This document shows positions 18,207 through 26,559 of a DNA stretch of 64,000 nt, piece by piece. Numbering within the stretch: the first letter of the stretch is position 1; the number at the start of each line of letters is the position of its first letter. Below the pieces are notes generated by a model. That model made no database searches. It was not told the origin of the DNA and worked only from the letters and a program-made list of their open reading frames with translations. Source of the stretch: Sinobacterium norvegicum (GTDB taxonomy: Bacteria; Pseudomonadota; Gammaproteobacteria; Pseudomonadales; Sinobacteriaceae); NCBI RefSeq assembly GCF_923077115.1, contig NZ_CAKLPX010000002.1:372001-436000 (forward strand), written 5' to 3'. A program made the position numbers and the translations under genes.

Positions 18207-18866
18207 TCAGCGCTGGCTAAGGTTGTGGTTGAGGCCAGAGCTGGGCAGAGCCTTGCCGTCGAGCAGGCTGTTGTCGCCGTCTAGGCGTAATCGTCCCTCG
18301 GCAAACCAGGCGGCGGCCAGTGGGTAGATGACGTGTTCGCAGTGAAGAATCCGGCCGGCGAGGGCGCTGGCGGAGTCGTCGGCTTCGATGGCGACACTGG
18401 CCTGTAACACCGGTGGTCCCCCGTCGAGTTCTTCGGTGACGAAGTGAACCGTGCAGCCAGCCTTATCATCACCGGCGTCGATTGCCCGCTGATGGGTGTT
18501 GAGTCCGGGGTATTTCGGCAGCAGCGACGGGTGGATGTTGAGCAGGCGACCGAGATAGTGGCGGGTAAAGCCGCCGGTCAGAATACGCATAAAGCCGGCG
18601 AGGATGACCAGGTCGGGTTTGAACTGGTCGATCTGCGCCATTAATGCCGCATCAAAACTGTCGCGGCCGTCGAAGGCTTTGTGGTCGACTACGGCGGTGG
18701 CGATACCAGCTTTACGGGCACGCTCCAAGCCAAAGGCGTCGGCCTTGTTACTGATCACGGCACAGACTTCAAACGGGTGATCAGCATCACCCGCCTTATC
18801 GATAAAAGCCTGTAGGTTGGAGCCGCTACCAGAGATTAAAACCACTAATCGGCAGGGAGACGACAT
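18207..18866 (-). CDS. purN: Phosphoribosylglycinamide formyltransferase
   Basis: 219 residues. PurN transfers a formyl group from 10-formyl-THF to GAR in purine synthesis. Visible motifs are VLISGSGSNLQAFID, the VILAGFMRIL strand and LLNIHPSLLPKYPGLNTH with the catalytic Asn-His pair; the catalytic Asp lies in the following VHFVTEELDGGPPV region. It begins 2 bp after purM ends, so the pair is one operon. The C-terminal 20 residues are slightly longer than the usual family end. Confidence 0.97.
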   Translation of the reverse strand: MSSPCRLVVLISGSGSNLQAFIDKAGDADHPFEVCAVISNKADAFGLERARKAGIATAVVDHKAFDGRDSFDAALMAQIDQFKPDLVILAGFMRILTGGFTRHYLGRLLNIHPSLLPKYPGLNTHQRAIDAGDDKAGCTVHFVTEELDGGPPVLQASVAIEADDSASALAGRILHCEHVIYPLAAAWFAEGRLRLDGDNSLLDGKALPSSGLNHNLSQR

Positions 18867-18868
18867 GG

Positions 18869-19936
18869 TTATGCTCCGACGAGTTCGACCGCTTCTTCAC
18901 CGTCTGCAAGGGCGGCGATTTCACCGATCTTCCAGGCGTTCTCACCCTCGGCGGCGAGGAGTGCCAGCGCTTGCTCGGCCTCTTCGCTGGGCACGCAAAT
19001 TACCATGCCAACACCGCAGTTAAAGGTGCGGTACATCTCGGTGGCGTCGACGTTGCCGTTGTGCTGTAGCCAGTTGAATAGCTCAGGCATCTGCCAGCTG
19101 TTCAGGTCGATTACCGCCTTGGCGTTGTCGGGCAGTACGCGGGGAATGTTCTCTAACAGACCACCACCGGTAATGTGTGACAGGGCGTGAACGTTCTGCG
19201 ACTTGATCAGCTTTAACAGTGGCTTGACGTAAATACGGGTTGGTTCCATCAGCGCCGCTGACAGTGAGCGGCCATCGACTTGATGGGCGTCGAGGTCAAC
19301 ACCGCTGACGTCGATAATCTTACGGATCAGTGAGTAACCGTTAGAGTGAGCACCGGAGGAGGCGAGGGCAATCAGGGTATCGCCAACGGCGACCTTGGTG
19401 CCGTCGATGATTTCGTCTTTTTCGACCACGCCGACACAGAAACCGGCAAGATCATAGTCGTCGCCCTCATACATGCCGGGCATTTCAGCGGTCTCGCCGC
19501 CAACCAGTGAGCAGCCAGAGTATTCGCAGCCCTTGCCGATGCCTTCAACCACGCTGGTGGCAGTGTCGACATTGAGGGCGCCAGTGGCGTAGTAATCGAG
19601 GAAGAACAAGGGCTCGGCGCCGGCGACGATCAGGTCGTTAACACACATGGCCACTAAGTCAATGCCGATGCTGTCGTGAATGCCGGTGTTGAGGGCCAGG
19701 CGAAGCTTGGTGCCGACACCGTCGGTGCCAGAAACCAAAACCGGCTTCTTGTAGCCTTCGGGTAATTCGCAAAGAGCGCCAAAACCGCCGAGACCGGCCA
19801 TCACTTCTGGTCGTCTGGTGCGTTTGGCAACGCCTTTAATCCGTTCTACTAAAGCGTTACCCGCATCGATATCGACGCCGGCGTCTTTGTAGCTTAAAGA
19901 AGGTGTGTTGTTTGACGGAGTATTGCTTGAACTCAT
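18869..19936 (-). CDS. purM: Phosphoribosylformylglycinamidine cyclo-ligase (AIR synthetase)
   Basis: 355 residues, full length. It converts FGAM to AIR with ATP. Motifs include [20 protein letters not shown] at the N-terminus, [26 protein letters not shown] and THITGGGL-like [14 protein letters not shown]. It is first in the purM-purN operon and divergent from the DUF2066-hda operon. Confidence 0.97.
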   Translation of the reverse strand: MSSSNTPSNNTPSLSYKDAGVDIDAGNALVERIKGVAKRTRRPEVMAGLGGFGALCELPEGYKKPVLVSGTDGVGTKLRLALNTGIHDSIGIDLVAMCVNDLIVAGAEPLFFLDYYATGALNVDTATSVVEGIGKGCEYSGCSLVGGETAEMPGMYEGDDYDLAGFCVGVVEKDEIIDGTKVAVGDTLIALASSGAHSNGYSLIRKIIDVSGVDLDAHQVDGRSLSAALMEPTRIYVKPLLKLIKSQNVHALSHITGGGLLENIPRVLPDNAKAVIDLNSWQMPELFNWLQHNGNVDATEMYRTFNCGVGMVICVPSEEAEQALALLAAEGENAWKIGEIAALADGEEAVELVGA

Positions 19937-20283
19937 TGGATTCGTACCCTATGCGAGTGCTCTAAAGAGGCGCGCTATTCTAGCAACAGATGCGGGGCAG
20001 GGATAGAATATTTTGTTGAAAAACGCTTAAAATTCAACAGCAAAAACTGTCTATTTGGTCAGGAGTTTTTTATTTATATGACAAATATCAGTATTTCTCG
20101 TCAAACCATTGTTGCCGGCAGTCGGCTTTGGAGGCTGGCGGTGACAGACGAGGGTTCAGGGGGCTGGGGAATTAGTCAAAGCGTGGGGTGTTTCTCGCTT
20201 AAACCGTGTCGATGCTGGCCATTAGTTGGACAGATTGTGCTAGTATCGCAGGTTGATTATTTCTCATCATTTAGGAGCCAACT
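19937..20283. promoter_or_regulatory. Divergent promoter region between purM and the DUF2066 gene
   Basis: A 347-bp gap with no convincing gene. The open frame starting at 20078 on the plus strand is rich in Trp, Cys and Arg, resembles no family and runs into the DUF2066 gene out of frame. The region should hold the purM promoter and that of DUF2066-hda. No PurR-type palindrome was recognised. Confidence 0.5.
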
Positions 20284-21561
20284 TTGCCCTATACATATAC
20301 TGTCGCGCGATTATCAAGAGCCCGAATTCAAACCGGCTTGGCGCTGATTTGCCTGTTGCTCGCGGTGGCACTGTTGTCGCCGCCGGCCGACGCTGTGGTG
20401 GTCGACAATTTATTTCGTGTTGAGACCGAGGTTGCCGATCAGAGTAATAGTGCTCGTTTAGAGGCGCAAAAGCTGGCCCTTGCGGAGGTGTTAGTCCGCT
20501 CGTCAGGTCGTGGCGATATCACCCAGCAGGCTGAGATCAAGTCGGTGTTAGCCAGGCCCGATCGCCTGGTCAACAGCTATCAATATCGCACCGTCAGTTT
20601 TACCGATGAGGAAACCGGTGAACAGGGGCGTCGGTTGATGCTGATTGTCGATTTTCAACCGAAAAAAATCACCGATATATTGCGCCAGTCGTCGCTGCCA
20701 ATCTGGTCGAGTAATCGCGCCAGTATTACCACCTGGATAGCGGTTGATGATAGCAGCGGCCGTCAGGTCGTCAGTGCTACTAACCGGATACCTTTGGCAG
20801 AGGCATTGGCGGCCAATGCCAAGCGTCGTGGTCTGCCAATGCTGCTGCCGGTCTACGACATGACTGATATTATGGCGGTGAGCACCGATGATGTTTGGCA
20901 GATGCAGCAGCAATCATTATTTGCTGCCTCTGAACGCTATCAGGCCGATGCTATTCTGGTCGGCCGTATTGTTGCCACCGGCGAAAGCCAGTGGCGTGCA
21001 AGCTGGACCTTTAGCCATGCCGGAGAGCATTTCAGCTTCGACAGTCAGGGGCAGGATTTTAACGCGGTCTTGGCGCCGGTCATCGACAACGTCGCCGAGG
21101 CGCTGTCGCGTCGCTATGCGGTGATTGTCGGTGAAAACAGCGCCGAGCTACAGCTCAGCATCGACAGCATCGACAGCTTTGCCGATTACACCTCGGCGTT
21201 ATTGTATCTGCGCGGTCTCGAGGCAGTACGCCAAGTCGGGCCGCTGTATATCGAGGGCGAGCAAGTAGTCTTTGCGCTGGAACTCGATGGCACCGAAGAG
21301 CAGGTGTGGCAGGCGATCTCGTTAAACCGTCGGCTAAAAGAAGCCACGGCAAAGTTGATTCAAACACCGCAGGCGGCTCAGCCGCCTGTGCTGACGCCGG
21401 CAGCGGTCAGTGATGACGAGGCGGTGAGTCGCGCCGAGGACAGCACTGAGGGCAGCGCCGAGGACAGCGTCGAGGTGGCGAATCCGGCGGAGGCCGAGGT
21501 GGCTCCGGTTATCGTCGATCAGCCTATAGCGCCGTTGCGATATTATCAGTGGCAGGGTTAA
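20284..21561 (+). CDS. DUF2066 exported protein
   Basis: 425 residues. It begins with TTG, supported by an AGGAG ribosome site 7 nt upstream. After a basic stretch, a hydrophobic segment (ALICLLLAVALLSPPADA) forms a signal peptide or anchor. The DUF2066 domain follows (NLFRVETEVADQSNSARLEA through about residue 300). The tail (residues about 365-415) is acidic and Ala/Glu/Asp-rich low complexity. Family members are usually found immediately upstream of hda in gammaproteobacteria, as here; the role is unknown but the product is periplasmic. Confidence 0.87.
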   Translation: MPYTYTVARLSRARIQTGLALICLLLAVALLSPPADAVVVDNLFRVETEVADQSNSARLEAQKLALAEVLVRSSGRGDITQQAEIKSVLARPDRLVNSYQYRTVSFTDEETGEQGRRLMLIVDFQPKKITDILRQSSLPIWSSNRASITTWIAVDDSSGRQVVSATNRIPLAEALAANAKRRGLPMLLPVYDMTDIMAVSTDDVWQMQQQSLFAASERYQADAILVGRIVATGESQWRASWTFSHAGEHFSFDSQGQDFNAVLAPVIDNVAEALSRRYAVIVGENSAELQLSIDSIDSFADYTSALLYLRGLEAVRQVGPLYIEGEQVVFALELDGTEEQVWQAISLNRRLKEATAKLIQTPQAAQPPVLTPAAVSDDEAVSRAEDSTEGSAEDSVEVANPAEAEVAPVIVDQPIAPLRYYQWQG

Positions 21562-21597
21562 ATGACTGCGACCGCGATGTTTAACCACAGGTAACCC

Positions 21598-22299
21598 ATG
21601 GAACAGATGGCATTGGCGATGTCGTTAACCGACGAGCCAACACTCGACAATTTTATCACCGGTGCCGGTAATCGTTTGGCGCTTGCCGCCGTGACGCAGC
21701 AGGCATTGGAGAACGGTGAGTGGTACCTCTATTTATACGGCAACCAGGGCTGCGGTTGCAGTCATTTGTTGCAGGCCGCGGCGGCGGCGGTCAACGAACA
21801 GCAGGCCGGCAGCGCCGTCTATATCGCCCTCGATACTGTTGTTAATCGCCTGCCTGGCGAGGTGCTGGAAGGCTGCGATGAGATCTCGCTGGTGTGTTTG
21901 GATAACCTGCAGGCAGTGGCCGACAGAGCCGACTGGCAAGAGGCCTTGTTTCATTTTTATAATCGTTGTCGCGACGGTGGTGGTGCCAAATTGCTGTTGG
22001 CCGGCAATAGCACGCCGCAGCGTCTGGGGCTGAGTCTGGCCGATTTAGAGTCGCGGCTGAGTTGGGGCATTGTGATTCAATTGCACGAGCTGGATGACGA
22101 GGAAAAACTCGAGGCCTTGGCCGCCCATGGCCGTCAACGCGGTCTGGAGATAACTGCCGAGGTTGGTCAGTTTATTCTCGCTCGCTCGCCCCGCCATATT
22201 GCTGAATTGTTGACCGTATTGGAACGCCTGGATCAGGCCTCGCTGACTGAGAAGCGCAAGATTACCGTACCCTTTGTCAAGGCGGTCATGGCCTGGTAG
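21598..22299 (+). CDS. hda: DnaA-homologous regulatory protein Hda
   Basis: 233 residues. Hda is an AAA+ relative of DnaA domain III that, with the sliding clamp, stimulates ATP hydrolysis by DnaA. QMALAMSLTDEPTLDNF near the N-terminus resembles the clamp-binding start of Hda. The P-loop region reads GNQGCGCSHLLQAAA, with Cys where many AAA+ proteins have Lys; Hda proteins commonly deviate here. VCLDNLQAVADRADWQEALFHFYNR is the Walker B region, and the C-terminal lid is present. It lies 36 bp after the DUF2066 gene. Confidence 0.93.
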   Translation: MEQMALAMSLTDEPTLDNFITGAGNRLALAAVTQQALENGEWYLYLYGNQGCGCSHLLQAAAAAVNEQQAGSAVYIALDTVVNRLPGEVLEGCDEISLVCLDNLQAVADRADWQEALFHFYNRCRDGGGAKLLLAGNSTPQRLGLSLADLESRLSWGIVIQLHELDDEEKLEALAAHGRQRGLEITAEVGQFILARSPRHIAELLTVLERLDQASLTEKRKITVPFVKAVMAW

Positions 22300-22381
22300 C
22301 GGTTGCCGATACCGGGCGGCGTATTGGATAAAACTGGGCTATAGTTTTTAGCACCTTTTTTTATCGCATAGGATGCCGCCA

Positions 22382-22618
22382 ATGTATGTACCGAGTCACG
22401 CCTTAAAGCAAGATTTCAGCGATCAGATCGACACTATCAAAAGCCTCTGTGCCAGCGAGTTAAAATTTGCCGAGTTAGCCCGGGACTACGACAGTCTCAC
22501 CGGCGAGATAGAAAGCCTGGAGGCGCAAGAGGTTCCCACCACCGATCAGCATATGGCCGAGCTCAAGCTGCGCCGGGTGCAAATGAAGGATCAAATTGTC
22601 AGCCGCTTACTGCGTTAA
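22382..22618 (+). CDS. YdcH-like DUF465 small protein
   Basis: 78 residues from this start. ELKFAELARDYDSLTGEIES and the final ELKLRRVQMKDQIVSRLL match the two-helix DUF465/YdcH pattern. It is helical and highly charged, with no signal peptide. The ATG at 22382 is preferred because AGGA lies at good spacing; an ATG at 22373 overlaps that site. The function is unknown. Confidence 0.8.
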   Translation: MYVPSHALKQDFSDQIDTIKSLCASELKFAELARDYDSLTGEIESLEAQEVPTTDQHMAELKLRRVQMKDQIVSRLLR

Positions 22619-22745
22619 CACTGCCGGTTTATCCTCGTTTCCTCCCCCACAAAGGCGGAGCTCGCCGTGTGTTTTGAGACCTTTTGCTGCACGACTTTGT
22701 TATCATGATGAGCCATAATAAATCGTCTATCGGCAGGTACGTGCA

Positions 22746-24086
22746 GTGCAACATACTTCTTCTTACCCCTCCTCTTCGGCGGCGAACAAGGCGCTGATAC
22801 TGCTGTTTGTTGCTTATGTGTTGTCGTTTATTGATCGCCAGATACTGAGTGTGTTGATTGGGCCAATACGTCAGGCCTTCGATATTTCAGATTTTCAGTT
22901 TAGCCTGTTGCATGGATTCGCCTTCGCGATCTTTTATACCTTCTTGGGCTTGCCTATCGCCTGGGCCGCCGACCGCTTCAGTCGCAAGCGAATTATTACC
23001 TGGGGCATATTTTTTTGGAGCATCGCCACCTGCGCCTGCGCGCTAACGAAAAGCTTTAGCGGTTTGTTTATAGCGCGCATCGGAGTCGGTGTTGGTGAGG
23101 CGGCATTGTCGCCCCCAGCACACTCGATGATGAGTGACTATTTCAGCCCACAAAAACTCCCCTCGGCGATGGCGTTCTATTCGTTGGGTATTACCATCGG
23201 TGGTGGCTTGGCCTACATTATTGGGGGTTCTGTCTATGACTATTTTGCGTCTATGACGCCACTAACGCTGCCGCTTGTTGGTGAGATGGCAGCCTGGCAG
23301 TTAACCTTTGTTGCTGTTGGCGCACCGGGTTTTGTCGTTGTTTTATTCATGGGCTTTATCGCTGAGCCTAAGCGTCAGGGTGTCAGTGCTGATGCGGTTG
23401 TCGACCAGCCCATGTTGGAGACGTTCAAAGAGCTGCTGGGCTATATCAAGCAATTCCGACGGGCCTATCTGGGTCATATCATCGGCGTCTCGCTGCTGTC
23501 GATTTTGGGTTACGGCACCATGGCCTGGTTTATTGAATTCCTGTTGCGCAGTTTTGCTATGGCCAAGGCCGAATCCGGTGCTATTTTTGGCACCATGTTT
23601 ATTGTTGTTGGCAGTCTGGGTGCCTTTGCCATCGCCGCCTTTACCCGCTGGCTGGGCGCCCGCGGCTATGAGGATGCCAGTATGCGTATTGTTTTTATCG
23701 TGGCCTTGGCCATGCTGATTCCTGCCGTCGCCGCACCGCTGATGCCAACGGCGCAGTCTGCGCTGATAGTTGCCGGCGGCATTATCTTTTTTCAGTTTGG
23801 CTATTTTGGCGTGGCAACGGCAGCCTTGCAGTTGATTACTCCCAACCAATGGCGGGCACAGGTGTCGGCGCTGTTGCTGTTTTTTACCAATTTGATCGGA
23901 TTGGCACTGGGCCCAACAGTGGTTGCGTTTTTTACAGACTTTGTCTTTAAAAGCGACGCTAAGTTGAATTACTCGATGGCCTTGGCGGCGGCGATCTTCG
24001 CCCCTGTGGCGGCGGCAGTGGTGTATTCTGGCCTCAAAGATTTTCGCCGAGCACTGGCTTTTCAGCAGCAAAACCTGGTGTCGTAG
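22746..24086 (+). CDS. MFS transporter, spinster-like
   Basis: 446 residues with 12 predicted membrane segments. The N-terminal LFVAYVLSFIDRQILSVLIG and the loop AADRFSRKRII (MFS motif A between TM2 and TM3) are typical of spinster-type or sugar-acid/lipid MFS carriers. It starts at GTG 22746, a call of moderate certainty. The molybdoenzyme operon follows after 227 bp. The protein does not look like NarK, so it is not an obvious nitrate carrier. Confidence 0.85.
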   Translation: MQHTSSYPSSSAANKALILLFVAYVLSFIDRQILSVLIGPIRQAFDISDFQFSLLHGFAFAIFYTFLGLPIAWAADRFSRKRIITWGIFFWSIATCACALTKSFSGLFIARIGVGVGEAALSPPAHSMMSDYFSPQKLPSAMAFYSLGITIGGGLAYIIGGSVYDYFASMTPLTLPLVGEMAAWQLTFVAVGAPGFVVVLFMGFIAEPKRQGVSADAVVDQPMLETFKELLGYIKQFRRAYLGHIIGVSLLSILGYGTMAWFIEFLLRSFAMAKAESGAIFGTMFIVVGSLGAFAIAAFTRWLGARGYEDASMRIVFIVALAMLIPAVAAPLMPTAQSALIVAGGIIFFQFGYFGVATAALQLITPNQWRAQVSALLLFFTNLIGLALGPTVVAFFTDFVFKSDAKLNYSMALAAAIFAPVAAAVVYSGLKDFRRALAFQQQNLVS

Positions 24087-24313
24087 AGCGAGCTTAAGGC
24101 CAATATATCGAGCGAAATTGTTAGCTGGCATATTTCTTGTATGAATATACTCAAAATAGTCTGATGGAGTCGTTTTCCCACTGCTAAAGCAGGTCTCAGC
24201 CCTCACCCACCGGTGAATGACTAAGGTCTGGCTTGCACCATATTAGCGCAATCGCCCTCGGCGAGCGCATGGTCAGTGAGAAGTTACCCGGCACCGGTTT
24301 TGGGGAGAGAGAT
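24087..24313. promoter_or_regulatory. Leader region of the molybdoenzyme operon
   Basis: 227 bp between the MFS gene and the molybdoenzyme start. It contains a GC-rich hairpin, GCGC-AA-TCGCC/GGCGA-GCGC, at 24246-24268. A long leader before a bis-MGD enzyme invites comparison with the Moco RNA motif, but I could not match its conserved core. Confidence 0.35.
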
Positions 24314-26497
24314 ATGTTGTTTGGCCGCAAGAAAAAGAAACCAATTGTTATCGCCGACAAGAAAGTCAAAGAGTGGAAATACGCTGTTTGCGGTTACTGC
24401 TCCACAGGCTGTTCGTTAGAAGTCGGGGTCAATGAGCAGGGGCGTCCCGTGGCCACCCGTGGTGTCGATGACGGCAAGGTCAATACCGGTAAGTTGTGTA
24501 TCAAGGGAATCTTCGAACACGAACTGTCAGAGTCCTCCGGGCGCGGTGTGCAGCCGTTGATGCGCGATAGAATATTCGACGATTATAAACCGGTCGAATG
24601 GGATGAGGCGCTGGATAAAACCGCCGCCGAGTTCAAGCGTATTCAAGATAAGTATGGCCGTGACTCGGTTGCTATTGTCTCTACCGGACAGTTAATGACA
24701 GAGGAGTTTTATACCCTTGGCAAACTGGTTAGAGGCTGTATTGGTACCAACAATTATGATGGTAATACCACGCTGTGCATGGCCTCGGCGGTATCGGGTT
24801 ACAAGCGTTCCTTCGGCAGCGATGGCCCGCCGGGTTGCTATGACGATTTTGAGCACACCGACTGCCTAATGGCTTTCGGCTCCAATCTACCCGAGCAACA
24901 CCCGATTATTTATTGGCGCCTTAAAGAAGCGATGGAGAAGCGAGACTTCCCGTTGATTGTCGTCGATCCTCGAGTGACGATGTTTGCCCAGTTTGCCGAT
25001 ATCCACCTGCCGATTACGCCAGGTACCGATTTAGTGCTGTTGAATGCCATTGCCCATGTGATTCTGAAAGAGGGGTTGCAGGATCAAGACTATATCGATG
25101 CTCACTGTAATGACTTCGAACAGATGAAGGACGTGGTTGACAAGTATGACCCCACCACGGCGGCGAAGATCTGTGGCATCGACGAGGATATGATTCGCCA
25201 TGTTGCCCGTATTTATGGCCGCGCCAATTCGGCGATGAGTATCTGGACCATGGGTATCAATCAGTCGACCCACGGCAGTGATGGTGTCTGCGCGATCAAC
25301 AACCTCAACCTGATTACCGGTAATATCGGCAAGCCCGGCGGTACCAGCTTGTCGATTACTGGTCAGTGTAATGCCATGGGAACCCGCGAGTGGTCAGCCT
25401 GTTCAGGCCTGCCCGGTTATCGCATGCTGGAGAAAGAAAAAGACAGAAAAGAAGTGGCGGAGTTTTGGAATGTCGACGCCGACTTTTTTCCACCCAAGGT
25501 TGGCCTCAAGGAAACCGATATTTTTCCCGCCATCGAGTCAGGACAGATCAAGGCGTTGTGGATTGTCGCCACCAACCCAATGACCTCGATGCCAAACCTG
25601 CCGCGTATTCGTAAGACGCTAGAAAACCTTGAGTTCATGGTAGTGCAAGATGGTTACCGCGATGCCGAGACCACCGAATATGCTCATGTGTATCTACCGG
25701 GTGCGGTGTGGGGCGAGAAGGACGGCGTGCTGACCAATACCGAGCGCCGCGTTAATCTGGCTAACAAGTTTGTTGAGCCGCCGGGAAACTCCAAGCCCGA
25801 TCTGTGGATTTTTAATGAGTTGGCCAAGCGCTGGGATGTCAGCCAACAGATGAAATTCCCCGCTGCCGCCTCCGATGTTTTCGATGAGATGAAACAGCTA
25901 TCGAAGGGCGATGGCCGCACTTTGCATATCGCCGGCATGAGTCATAAGTTGATTGAACAGCAGCGCGGTATTCAATGGCCGATGAAAGAGGGCGAGGAGA
26001 CAGGTACTCAGCGTCTCTATAGCGATGGTCATTTCCAGACGCCCAACGGCAAGGCCAATTTAATGGCGCTGGATTATATTGAAAATAACGAGGTGCCCTG
26101 TGAGCAGTTCCCATTTTGGATGAACTCGGGCCGGGTGGTCGAGCACTTCCACACCCGCACCAAAACCGGAAAATTGGGTAACCTCAATAAATACAGCCCG
26201 ACACCCTACATGGAAATTAACCCCGATGCCGCCGAGCAGTTAGGCATTCGCAGCATGGACTATGTGCGCTTGGTCAGCCGTCGTGGCGATGCGGTGGTAA
26301 TGGCGCAGTTAACCCATCGGGTGCCGCGCAATATGGTGTTTATTCCCTTCCATTTCCACGATTGTGTTAACCATTTATCGCTGGGTCTGCTCGACCCGCA
26401 TTCGCGTCAGCCTGCGTTCAAGCAGTTCTCGGTGAAAATTGAGAAAGTCGACCAACTCGAGGCGGCGCAGCTGAATGCCCGTCGCCGCAGTTTTTAG
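24314..26497 (+). CDS. NarB/NasA-type molybdopterin oxidoreductase
   Basis: 727 residues. The N-terminal [4Fe-4S] cysteines are Cys26, 29, 33 and 62 (CGYCSTGC, then GKLCIKG). Cys155 in TTLCMASAVSGYKRSFGSDG occupies the Mo-ligand position of NapA/NarB/NasA nitrate reductases, and GCYDDFEHTDC continues that pattern. There is no twin-arginine leader (the start is MLFGRKKKKP), so the enzyme should stay in the cytoplasm. The ATG at 24314 with GGGGAGAGAG is preferred to an upstream frame start at 24233. The next gene encodes a fused Fe-S/membrane anchor, so electrons probably come from the quinol pool. Nitrate is the best guess for substrate, not established. Confidence 0.88.
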   Translation: MLFGRKKKKPIVIADKKVKEWKYAVCGYCSTGCSLEVGVNEQGRPVATRGVDDGKVNTGKLCIKGIFEHELSESSGRGVQPLMRDRIFDDYKPVEWDEALDKTAAEFKRIQDKYGRDSVAIVSTGQLMTEEFYTLGKLVRGCIGTNNYDGNTTLCMASAVSGYKRSFGSDGPPGCYDDFEHTDCLMAFGSNLPEQHPIIYWRLKEAMEKRDFPLIVVDPRVTMFAQFADIHLPITPGTDLVLLNAIAHVILKEGLQDQDYIDAHCNDFEQMKDVVDKYDPTTAAKICGIDEDMIRHVARIYGRANSAMSIWTMGINQSTHGSDGVCAINNLNLITGNIGKPGGTSLSITGQCNAMGTREWSACSGLPGYRMLEKEKDRKEVAEFWNVDADFFPPKVGLKETDIFPAIESGQIKALWIVATNPMTSMPNLPRIRKTLENLEFMVVQDGYRDAETTEYAHVYLPGAVWGEKDGVLTNTERRVNLANKFVEPPGNSKPDLWIFNELAKRWDVSQQMKFPAAASDVFDEMKQLSKGDGRTLHIAGMSHKLIEQQRGIQWPMKEGEETGTQRLYSDGHFQTPNGKANLMALDYIENNEVPCEQFPFWMNSGRVVEHFHTRTKTGKLGNLNKYSPTPYMEINPDAAEQLGIRSMDYVRLVSRRGDAVVMAQLTHRVPRNMVFIPFHFHDCVNHLSLGLLDPHSRQPAFKQFSVKIEKVDQLEAAQLNARRRSF

Positions 26498-26559
26498 GCG
26501 GTTGAGATTGACAATGAAAACAGCGATAAATTTTAGCAAGAAATACGAGCGACGCAGAT

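Noticed and set aside
20078-20347. Plus-strand frame of 89 residues before the DUF2066 gene
   Set aside because: It has no family similarity, an odd Trp/Cys/Arg-rich composition and overlaps the DUF2066 start in another frame.
24087-24313. Molybdenum cofactor riboswitch upstream of the molybdoenzyme
   Set aside because: A hairpin and a long leader are present, but the conserved core of the Moco RNA motif could not be recognised by eye. A covariance-model search would decide.
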